A stretch of DNA of 64,000 nt from the NCBI GenBank assembly GCA_039720395.1, contig CM077824.1:19677046-19741045 (forward strand), read 5' to 3'. Below, piece after piece: positions 11,901-23,600 of this stretch. Source of the DNA: Liquidambar formosana. Lineage: Eukaryota; Streptophyta; Magnoliopsida; Saxifragales; Altingiaceae. Numbering within the stretch: position 1 is the stretch's first letter; every line of letters begins with the position of its first letter. Both the position numbers and the translations under genes were made by a program. Below the pieces are notes generated by a model. That model was not told the origin of the DNA. It worked only from the letters and a program-made list of their open reading frames with translations, and ran no database searches.

Positions 11901-14900
11901 ATAACTCCCTCCAATTCCCAATCATTAAAGTGACGGACAAAAAAGACATTCCAACGCCGATTGCCAACATCCCCTCCCAAACAATCCTTAACCAATCTTT
12001 CTTTGTTAGAAGCAATAAAGAATAAAGAAGGAAACTCCACCATAAGAGGCGAATTAGAGCACCACAAATCTTTCCAAAACTTCACCCTACTACCATCACC
12101 GACTTCAAACCTAACTTCTTTAACAAATTCACTAATACCTTGTATTATCGCCTTCCAAAGACCCACACCATGAGAGCCATTAACATCATTAAACCACCAC
12201 CCCTCTCTAGAAAGACCATACTTCCAAATAATAACATCCCGCAATAAGCCTTGATCACCCCTTCCAAATCTCCAAAGCCATTTACCCATGAGAGCTTGGT
12301 TGGTACAACCAATAGATCTAATCCCTAATCCTCCCATGTATTTTGAAAGGCATACGGAACTCCAAGCGACAAGATGAAACTTCTGCTCACTTCCCAACCC
12401 ATTCCATAAAAAATCCCTTTGAAGTTTTTCAATTCTATAAGCCACGAACTTGGGAATCTTATGAATGGACATGAAATAAATAGGAATACATGATAAAACA
12501 CTTTGAATAAGTGTTAACTTACCACCTTTTAATAGATACCCTTTTTTCCACCCACCAAGTCTTCTTTCAATTTTTTCACTGAGGGGTCCCAAACTTTAGT
12601 ATCTTTGAAGCGAGCCCCTAAAGGGAGACCAAGGTAAGACACCGGCAATTTCCCAACTCTATAACTCAAGATAGTAGCAAGATTATCCATATTACTAACA
12701 TTCCCCACCGGAATTCATTCAGATTTCCCAAGGTTGACTTTGAGCCCCGACACCGCTTCAAAACTAAGAAGAATAACCCTCAAATGTAGCATTTGATCCT
12801 CCTCCAAAACACAAAAGAATAAAGCATCATCGGCAAAAAGTAAATGAGAAATCTTGCCCAACCCAAAATGGCCATCACCCACCAAGAAACCATCCAATAA
12901 ATTTGCTTCCATGGCCTTGGAAATAAAATTACTCAGCACTTCCACAACCAAAATGAACAAAAATGGAGAAAGAAGGTCCCATAACGAACCCCTCGGGAGC
13001 TTTGAAAAAAACCATAGGGAGTCCCATTCACCAAAACCGAATAAGATGGCATAATGGCATAGATATGCACCAAGAAATCCATTTTTGCCATTTCACCCCA
13101 AAACCCATCCTACCAAGTAAATAAATGAGAAAATTCCAATTAACATGATCATAAGCCTTCTCCAAATCAATCTTAACCAAAATACCCAGATCCCCACTTT
13201 TGAGTCTAGAATCCACACATTCATTTGCCACAAGAGCTGCATCAACTATTTGTCTCCCACTAATAAAGGCGAATTGTGATGGTGAAATGAGTTTCCCAAT
13301 AACTTTAGAAAGCCTTAATGCCAACACCTTAGAGATGATTTTATACACACTGCCAAGTAAAGAAATAAGGCGAAAATCACGCACATCCACCACTTCCCCC
13401 TTCTTAGGAATAAGAGCAATAAAAGTAGCATTGATACTATTTTCAATTTTTGCTCTTTCAAAAAATTCCTCAAAAACTTTCATTAAATCATCTTTAATAA
13501 CCTTCTAACATTTGTGGAAAAAAGCAATAGATATACCATCCAAGCCGAAGGCTTTATCACCACACAAAGAATTAAGAGCTTCCAAAACCTCCGCTTCATC
13601 AAATTCTCTATCCAACCAAGTAGCTTCCTCTTGATCAAGGGAATTAAAATGCATATCATCGGTGAGAGATCTCCAATCCTCCTCCTCATAGAATAGGTTC
13701 TCATAAAAGTCAACAATTTCTTTGGAAAATATTTCCTCATCATCCACAAGAGTCCCATTCACAAATAATTTCCCAATGTAATTACCCCTCTCGTGAACAT
13801 TAGCCATTCTATGGAAAAACTTAGTGCTTTTATCTCTTTCCTTAAGCCATGAAACTCTAGATTTTTTATGCCAACTAATCTCTTCCATACGAGCTAATCT
13901 AGCAAATTCCGCTTTAGCCTCCATTCTACTAGCTATCTCTTCATCCAACAATTCCAACCCCTCTTCCTTCTCATCAAAAAAATGGATAGTATCCAAAACC
14001 CTATCTTTGGATTCTCTAATATTACCGAACACTTCCTTATTCCTTACTTTCAAATTTTCCTTCAAAGCTTTCAATTTTTTAGCAAACACAAAGCTAGACG
14101 AGCCGGAAAAAGAATAAGAACCCCACCATGAATCCACAATATCAACAAAACCTTCCTCCTCAAGCCACATATTCTCAAAACGAAAAGGACCTCTAATCAT
14201 TCTCAAACCTTCACTATCAAGTAATAAGGGAGCATGATCGGATAGGGGTCTAGGAAGGGCGGATTGAGTAACTCTAGGAAAATGTTCTTCCCATGAAGGT
14301 GAAAAAAGAAACCTATCCAATTTTGAAAGACTAGGAATATCACGATTATTTGAGCAAGTAAACCAACCCCCAATTATCGGAGGGTCAACTAATTCATTAG
14401 ACTCCACAAAATCCGAAAATAACCGCATAGCCAAAGAAGGATGGTCACCACCTCTTTTCTCATTAGGAAATCGCACTATATTAAAATCTCCCGCCACATA
14501 CTAAGGTAGAGCCCACTTAGAATAATAACCTTCCGATTCTAACCAACAAGATGCTCTAAGGTTATCATCATTAGGACCATAAACCCCCGTCAAGATCTAG
14601 TGAAAACCATCATCAATGTTTTTAAAGACATAAGAAGCATAGAACAAACCAAAACCGTCATCAACCTTAGATAAAACGCTGCTATCCCATATAATCAACA
14701 CCCCCCCCCCCCCCCCACACATACCTTGGGCTCCCAATTCTATCCAGTTCACAAAATTACCCGCCCAAAGATCTCTGATAATGTTTCTGTCCAAAGTTTC
14801 AATTTTAGTTTCTTGAAATACCACCCCATCCCCTTTCCACTTCTTTAGAGCAGATTTAATCCTCCTTCTCTCCCTACTGTTTAATCCTCTAACATTCCAA

Positions 14901-17439
14901 CATATAATTCGTAGCTTCATAAAAGAACTAAATCACAGTTTTGATTCACCCCACTAGCTCCTAACACAACTTCAGAACCTTCTCTACCCTCATAATTAAT
15001 AGACCATTCCAACTTTCAACTCCCTTTTCCTTCTCTCAATCGGGCTAATCAGTTTCCTTTTTGGAGATAAGGAACTTCTCGACCTCTAGCTTTTCTCAAT
15101 GGAAGAAAACAATGAGACCACTTCTTCTTCATGACCACCTTAAGAGGTACCCAAGAACCTACTAAGGCCTTTAACTTTAGATTTTACCCATTCTGAAATT
15201 TCAACATCATTTGTATCCCATATTCAAGTAGCAGACACTCGTCTACCCCTTATCTATTGAAAACATCACACTCAGGTTCAAGATAGTCAAGCGGAGAGCA
15301 TGCGATAGGTTTAAAAGATTCATTACCAGAAAAAGATCTGTTCTCACGTACATACTCACTGCCAGAATCAACAGACCCAACATCGCACTTCGATAGATCT
15401 TCTGACGTTGCACCCCGATTGTCACAGCTCACATCACCGCTAGTAAACTGGGCAGCTAACTCGTCTACCACCACAATCGAAAGGCTTCCGTCAGTATAAC
15501 CCCATACTCTTCACGAAACTCGCTATCGCCAGCACCATCTCCATCGCCTACAACTTCTGCCCCAGAGCTCTTTTGATCTCCCACAGCTACTAGCAGAATG
15601 GAATCAAAAGGCATCGGCTTATGGGTAGTGCTAACAGGGCCTTGAGATGGACCAGCCCTATTGGGCCTATCATCCAGCCCATTAGAACCAAGCACTGTAA
15701 TTACACCAGAAGAAGATGGGCCATCACGCATGTAAAGGAGTTGGGCCACCACCCCATCCTCACAATTGTGCTAGAGCAAGCCCAAAGACCTATCCTCATG
15801 CTCATCACATGGAAAACATACCGCCTTCTTCCCTTTGCTATCACGTGCAACACCACCCCTCCTCTTATCCTTCTGCAATTCCAGATTCAAACTCTTCTCA
15901 CCAACCACCATACAGGCAGCCACATCCCTCTTGCCACGTGCCCTCACAAAACGCTCATCTTCCACTCTCCTCCACCGCGCATGTATATCCACCTATCCTC
16001 TACCTCCCATCCGGTGATCGGCCTCACAAAATCTACCATTGTTCCTCTCACAATCTCCGATGTACAGTTGATTTCCCTTCAACCCAGCCCTAAAATCAGA
16101 CTTATAACCACCAAACACAAGCTGTGCCGGAATCAATTGCGGTTGAAGCTCTTCGATCACTTGAATCCTGTAACAATTACCAAGCACCGAAACCTCAACA
16201 AAATTAGGGATTATGCCTATATTTTTAACCAAAACTCAAGCTCTATCCAACATCTTTTCCCAATCTGGTTCCATAGCAATGTAACCTCCACAAAAGCCAC
16301 GGATCGTTTTGAACAAATCCAAACACCAAGCATGGATCGATAAACCTATTATCTATATCCATTTCTTACCTTCACCTTTCATCAGACCAATACAACCCAC
16401 CTTGAACCCCCATCGATCAAGATGGATACGAACATGCCCTTTTACACGTTGACCTTCATTCAGCACCCGAGAAGCTTCAACATCAGAAGGAAGACAAAAT
16501 AATAGTAGGTCATCACAGAGACAGTGAACTTTGACTCCTGTGGAAATACCCCACACTTTGGTAGCCCATTTCTCAATTTCCGAAAATCAAACCACCTTCT
16601 CCATTAAATCGACCCATAATACAAGATTTTAAGAAATCTGTTCTACCCTTCACCTCTAAATCGCGCATCTGGAAAATCACTCTGTTACCCACCGTCGTAA
16701 CATCGTAAGCTCCCGATAGCGGTAACAGTGGTAATTTAGCCATACGGAAATAGGAAAGAGGAGATTCAAGAGGCAGCGTTTGCACCTCTTTGCGAAAGCT
16801 AACTGAAACGTCATTAAAGCACTCCTTCAACGAAATCAACGAGGCTCTCCAACCAATTGCTTCCATACCTTCAGGGAAGATTACCATACTCTTGTTGTGG
16901 TTGAATGGAAATTCAGAAACGAACAAAGCTCTACCTCTATGATTAGATCTAACCATCACCACCACTTCCCTGAACACACCCATCTCCTTCCAGTAAACTT
17001 TCGTTCTTGATCCATTACAAAGAATACCATTAACAAAGTTGATGAATTTCTTAACAAAGATTCTTTCTAAAAATACGTTTCTGGAAAAACCTTTGCCCCT
17101 CTCATTAATTCTAACAAATCTTCCCTTATTCTCATTAATCACTGAAATCTCAAATGTTTTCCCCTCGATCTGAAAAACCTTACCCATCTCTTCGTCAAAT
17201 GCCAGATCTACATCGCCGCAGAGAACAACAAGCAGATCTTCTAGAAAAGGAAAGGCGCACGATAGCAAACTAAAAGAAGCCTAACGTACGCCGAGAGCTT
17301 CTCTCACTAGAACCAACTTACCATGATGTGTACCAAATTGCATTAATTAATTTATTTACTAGATTAATTTCCTTTAAAACTGCATACACTTTTCAGCACT
17401 TGTCCAATGATATAAGCTAATGGCATAGTCTAGGCTACA

Positions 17440-17474
<35 letters not shown>

Positions 17475-17609
17475 TATATATATATGTATAGCTTGATTGG
17501 CACAAAACCTTGTTCACAAATACAGTTGCACACACACACACACATATATATATATGTATGTGTGTATGTGTATACAAACATATATATCTGTGCGTATACA
17601 CATACATAC

Positions 17610-17642
<33 letters not shown>

Positions 17643-20600
17643 CACACATATATATATATGTGTGTACACACACACACACACACATATATATGTATAGCTT
17701 GATTGGCACACAAATACGGTTACAAGCTGCGGAACCATAAACCGATGAAGCCTCGTTTGGCCATCAAGGTAATAAGAAAGTATATATATATGTATACACA
17801 CATATATACATGTGTATATATATATATGCGTACACATATATATATGTGTATACATTTATACATACATACATACATATATATATGTGTATACACACACACA
17901 CACACATATATATATATATGTATATATGTATGTATGTATGTATAGCTTGATTGGCACAAAACCTTGTTCACAAATACAGTTACAGGTTGCGGAAACATAA
18001 ACCGATGAAGCCTCATTTGGCCATCAAGGTAATAAGAAAGTATTTAAAAAGAGAAATGAAAATGAAAGAAAGAAACAAAAACACCATTCACAATTGCATA
18101 AAGGAAAAGCAAGAACTAATAAAGTTTTTGTTGCCGATCAAAAAAAAAAGAAGCAAGAACCACCGGCCTCAAAGATACAAGGACAGAACCAGAACCAGAA
18201 CCACCAAATCCAAAGATAAAAAAGAGGCAGTTGCAAGGATTATGATAATTTAAATTCTTTGACATCAATAATTAAGTTTCCCATAGAATTAGAGCATGTT
18301 GGATGAAATAGAGAAGTGCATCTGGGGCGTTGTGTGAAAAGAATTCCTCTCAAGTTAAAAGGAAAATTTTACAAGACGGTTATAACCGACTATGCTTTAT
18401 GGCACCAAATGTTGAGAAATTAGGAAACATGTACAGAAAATGAATGTAGCAGAGATGAGGATGTTAAGATGGATAAGTGGAAATATGCAGAACGATAAAA
18501 TAAGAAATGAATGCATTTGCAAAAAGGTAGGAGTGGCAATCGACTAAGGTGGTTTGGTCATGTGCAACAAAGACCTAAGAATGCACCTATACGTAAGGGT
18601 GACAAGATTCAAGTTGAAGGCCTTAGAAGGACAAGAGACCAAAATAACATGGTTAGAAGTGATGACAAAAGACATATAATAAAAATTTAACAGAAGATAC
18701 AGCCCTTGAAAGAACTGAATGGCATAAAAGAATTCATGTAGCCAACTCCATGTAGTTGGGATTAAGTCTTGGTTGAGTTGGGTTGAGTTGGGTTGACATC
18801 AATAATTAAGTTCAGGTATATTTTAGGAACATGGTTGGTACAGATCTACAGCATTGTCACAAGAAGCTTCTAGCTATTCTAGGAAGTCCCTCATTATATA
18901 ACTTTTCATTGTAAACTAATATATTTTGTATAGTTCAATGAGTAGCAATTATTCACCAAATATCCTAGATATTGCACATACATAGCAAATTATTTGTGAA
19001 GTTCTTGAGCTACTCCTGATAAAGTGAATCAGAAACAATCAATTAAGAATAAAAAGGTCTTATTACAACACAAACATCTTTATTTCTAAGATTACTTCCC
19101 CCCACTCGGCAAAAATAAAAAAAAAATAATAATAATAATAAGAAAAACCATTCTTTATGTTTTGCCAACTTATTCACAATAACTTTTGCATTATTCAAGC
19201 ATTCAAAATCATACAAATAATTCTCCAATCCAAATTTCTCACAATATTCCAGATACATGGGCCCATGGCAGCAGTAGCCAGTGAGGCCACAAGTGTCATA
19301 GAGAGAGAAAGAGAGAGATGATGCATTTTGACAATATGAAGAAAACTGCATGAGAGAGCAAGACCTTAGCCAATTTAGTATTCTTTGCTGATCTGTTGGG
19401 TGGTTAACGCCGGATACAGCCAAACAAACTGCTCGAACAGCAGATCGATTTGAACCAGACTTTGAAAGTGCATCTGCCATAACTTGCTCCAGTGTCTCCC
19501 TCGCGGCAGTTTCTGTAAAATACAAACCATTGATAAACATAATCATAGAATGATTCAAAATTTCTACATTCTTCATAATTTCCAATAATTCCACAAGTGA
19601 AATTAGAATAAAATGCTACTTATTTTCAGAGCCAGTAAATTAAAATTAAGACTATACCACAAGGTTAATTAACTAATTTTTATACTAAAACTATCAAGTT
19701 TTACAAAAACTTATACCATAATCAACAACACAAGGCAAAAGAATCATGGGATGACTCATGTCTTGATTTACATAAATTATCTCTACTATGCTTAATTTAT
19801 TGTGTTTTATCCTTATGATCATGATTTTGGTGTTTGATAGTGATATGTTGCATTTTGGAGAGTTAAAATCTTTGTTTTAGACCTTAAATTTCATTCCCAG
19901 GTGTTTGGGACTAGTCCTGGTTCTGCAGTAGCTCAATTTCAGTTCTGCCTGATTTAAATAGGTCCGGGTTCCCTCTGGGACCAGTCCAGATTTGGTAATA
20001 TCTTTGTTCTGATGCAGAACCAGTACAGATTCAACTGGGACTGGTCCAAAAGTACGAAAACCTTTTATTTTTCTTAAGAAAATTTTGTTTCCCTCTGTAT
20101 CCCCATCCTATAAATACCCCCCCCCCCAAACCCACAAAAATTTGTTTATTTCCATAATTTTTTAGCCTTAGAGTGAGAGATACAAGAGGGGGAGAGTAAG
20201 TTTTGAAGATATACACTCCTTTTTTTGGGTTTTTGGCTTGGGTCTAGGCATTTAGCTTGTGTCTTCATCCCTGATCCTCATTCTCATCACCTTCATCAAT
20301 TTTCTTGAGGTACGTACATTTTTCCCCTTGTAAATCATTGATATCTAAAATATACTATGAAGCCTCACATGCATGTTTGATGTTGATTTTTGACAAGATT
20401 TATTAGGTTTATGTTCATGTTTATGGGATTTTAGCATGATTTTGATTTTTCATAGAAAAATAATATCAAATGGAATTTTCATTTGATATAAATGCATTTT
20501 CTTCATGCATGTGAAATATTTCACTATCATTTGAGTTATTGAACTTGAAAATAATGGAGGATGGAATGTGTTTGAAGATTATTATGATAATCCTTCATGG

Positions 20601-23600
20601 TAGTAAATTTTGGGAAATTATGAAATTTTATTAGTTATTGTGACTTTAATTATTTTAATTACAATTATGGGTATGATGTACATGAATTATCTTATAAATT
20701 TGAAGATAATAATTTAATATGATAATGCACGGAAATTGTGGAACTCCTGATGTCAAATTATGGGTATAAACCTTACATTTTTGTATTTTGAAATTAATTG
20801 AAAATTTCATTGCTAAATCCTTTGGATGAGTACGTTGATGATTATGGGCAATTATTTACTGACAAAATACACTATGATAATGTGGGAACTATAACTTGAG
20901 AATTAGTGGCTAATTGGACTATAGAATGCCTTAGATGATGGGGGAAGGTCTTGGAGTATTGGTTAAGTGTGTCTTCCTCTTAGGTCCTACGGTTAAGTGT
21001 TTCTTCCAAGAACATTAGGGTGAGTGTCCCTACATCCGTGAGCAAGGGTCTTGGAGTGGGTTAAGTGTTTTTTCCCCTCCTTTTTTGGTGGTTTTGTTGC
21101 TACACCAATACTAGTAGTTTTTTTTTATTTCTTTTGCGGAGTCCCTAAAGCTTTAGCTAGGGATCCTGAATAGTGCTTGAATTTGTCTAATGTACTTGGG
21201 CTATGCCCCTTTTTGGTTTAATACATACATTACTTCATCAAAAAAAAAAGTGTCTCCCCCCTCCTTGACCTTGGGGTTAAGTGTGTCTTACCCATATCAA
21301 TTAAAGCTAAGTTGAGAGTCAACCCCACAAATCATGTATGGCATTCCTTTGGCATCGTGATATGAGGATTTGAATTGAATTGAAAATCAACTACATCTTT
21401 GGGAATTAACCTTCTTGTTGGTAAATGGGAATGGGGTTTATTTCAAAATGAATGTTTCCTTTTATACATTATATATAGTTTTGTTTTGTTATTATGATGC
21501 TTGTTACACTATATTATGTTTTATAACCTTATTACACTGTGTATAGTGTTCTTTTTTTCTACAACCTAGTTGGGATCCTAATTTGCTCTATGAAGCTTCT
21601 CTTTTTTGCTCCAAAAAAAAAAAAAAAAAAAGGAAATTGTCCTGCCACTCCTCTCATTTGTAGAAGATGCATGATCACAATATGGTGCATCATGTGTAAG
21701 ATTGTGAGAGGCACTTTTTCATATGGCTGACTTGTGTTGGATCTCTCTGAGATGTTATATCAATTTGTTTGAGATCGACTTTGGGGCCTTGGAAAGAACA
21801 AGAGAGCAATAACTCTTTGGAGGGGTGCCATTATGGCAGTGTTTTGGGTCATTTGGGGGGGTAAAAACACTAGGGTGTTTGAGGATAAGTTGGAATTGGG
21901 AGAAGGGTTGTGGGATTGAGTTAGTTTTTTAGCATCTTTTTGGTTTGGTTACTAGAGCATTTTTTGGGGTTCCTCTGTTTTCGATTAAGCATGATTGGAA
22001 GTCGGTTTATAGTGGGTATTTTTTTTGTTCAGTTACTTTCTTAATTTTGGATGAGGACACCTTGTCCTCATACTTTGTATTCTCTTTATTGATAAATTTT
22101 ATCTTTGTTGTTGATCCAAAAAAACTGATGTTGCATCATGCGTAAAGCTAGTATGGATTATGCCAACCCTCTTCCTTTTTATTGTTTCGTTTCACAGTAA
22201 ACCTTCTACCATCAGATTAAGCATCGAGTAGGATTTCCACATGACTATTAAAGAAATCTTGACATCTTAAGAGTGCAAAGCTTAGCCTAGGTCCTCTCAG
22301 ATGTTACCAAGTTTTAGAGAACGACTCCTTTATCCTCATTCTAAGCTAAAAGGAATGAAAAGAACAATAGCTTTTTCATACCAAAAAAGCCTCTCCGATT
22401 AAAGTGACAAGAATGCTTGCTTCATTCAGTGTTGATCTTTGATGATACATAAATATTTTGTGGGGCTTTCAATTTCAGATTTAAAGTCAGAGAATTGTTC
22501 CCTTTTCCTTTTTCCTAAATCAATTAGTTGTTTTCATCTTCTTCATTTTTTCAGTTTCTCTTTCTTGTCGCACACAAAATACATCTGCCATGCATATAAA
22601 ATTGTTTGTTTATAAATTTAAAACTTGTAATCACATATTAATTCTAAAGACACAATCTTCTCTTTTATCATTCATAACATTATGTCTTAATATGTCCCCT
22701 ACCATATTGCCTCTTCTCAAGTAATTGTGTATAATGCCTTCTTTCAGCAGAGTTTTATTATTGCTTTTTTAATATTAAATTTATCACTATATGTTTTTAG
22801 TAAGAAAATGGTGTGTATAAAATGTATTAAAATGCAAAGATGCTCACCAAGGTGACCTCTACATAAAGTTTTCGCATAAAATAAGGGTCCTAGTTTTTAT
22901 TTTACATAATTTTAGAACTTCTTCTGGACGACTATAGATGATTTCATGGTATTGTCCAACGCTAGTACATATTGATGATGTTGCTGCAATTAGAGACTCC
23001 TTACAAAAATAAATAAAAATCTTATTATGACTCTTAGAACACCTTATCATCCACAGTTTTCCTTCTTTATCCTACTTCCCCTTCACCCTCAAAACCTAAT
23101 CCATTGGTCCTGAACCACATCCCATTTTCAATCCATTATGCCAGCCCACAACCTAAGTTCATTTCCATCCATTTATTTCAACAACCTATTTTCCAAAATT
23201 CTAGCAACTTAAAAGCATGGAAATCTAGCCATTTTTTCCATTTTCAACCCTAAACCATATAAGATCCCTAACATCTCTCTTTCTCTCCATGTCCTTCTCT
23301 ACACAACACAAGCGTCTTAAACCTTACCTGCACCATATTCTTGTTTGTAGGCAGCCTTATTCTCTGTTTCAACTTTCACAAAAACACAAAACTGCGAAAA
23401 GGAAATTTAATAGACAAAAAAATTCCACAAAAGCGTATGGAAATGAGAAATTTTTCCCTACTTACTAGACCCCACAAAATTTTGAAAACCAACAAAAGGT
23501 GTTTAAATGAGAAATTGTTAAACGCTTACTGATACCACAAAAAATAACTGATAACAAAAGATTGACATAAAAAATTGATCAGAAAATAAGTTAAATAGAC

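Larger units (their letters stand above)
11172..17339 (-). mobile_element. Near full-length L1-type LINE, about 6.1 kb
   Basis: The poly(A) tail is the T-run at 11172-11180. The 3' end reads ATAAAAAGGGCTTAGCCC-like on the plus strand, as in other plant L1 tails. A gag-like ORF1 (about 15000-17268) and an ORF2 with endonuclease, RT and zinc-binding domains (11380-14920) are present but broken. Possible degenerate target duplications are GCATTTATTTATAATTTAC (11149-11167) and GCATTAATTAATTTATTTAC (17340-17359); the AT richness makes this uncertain. It lies only 42 bp from the Copia element, in the same orientation as NAGK. Confidence 0.85.

Noticed and set aside
15621..16343. 240-residue plus-strand ORF
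   Set aside because: It is antisense to the LINE ORF1 region, whose minus-strand frames carry the family motifs.
17374..18016. Cluster of ORFs rich in Tyr, Ile, Val, Cys, His and Thr on both strands
   Set aside because: They are translations of CA, TG and TA dinucleotide tracts; six frames stay open by chance.
22859..23050. Possible extra NAGK exon
   Set aside because: Exons 1 and 2 already join exactly at a conserved codon; this ORF has no kinase motif and a Cys/Ser-rich chance composition.
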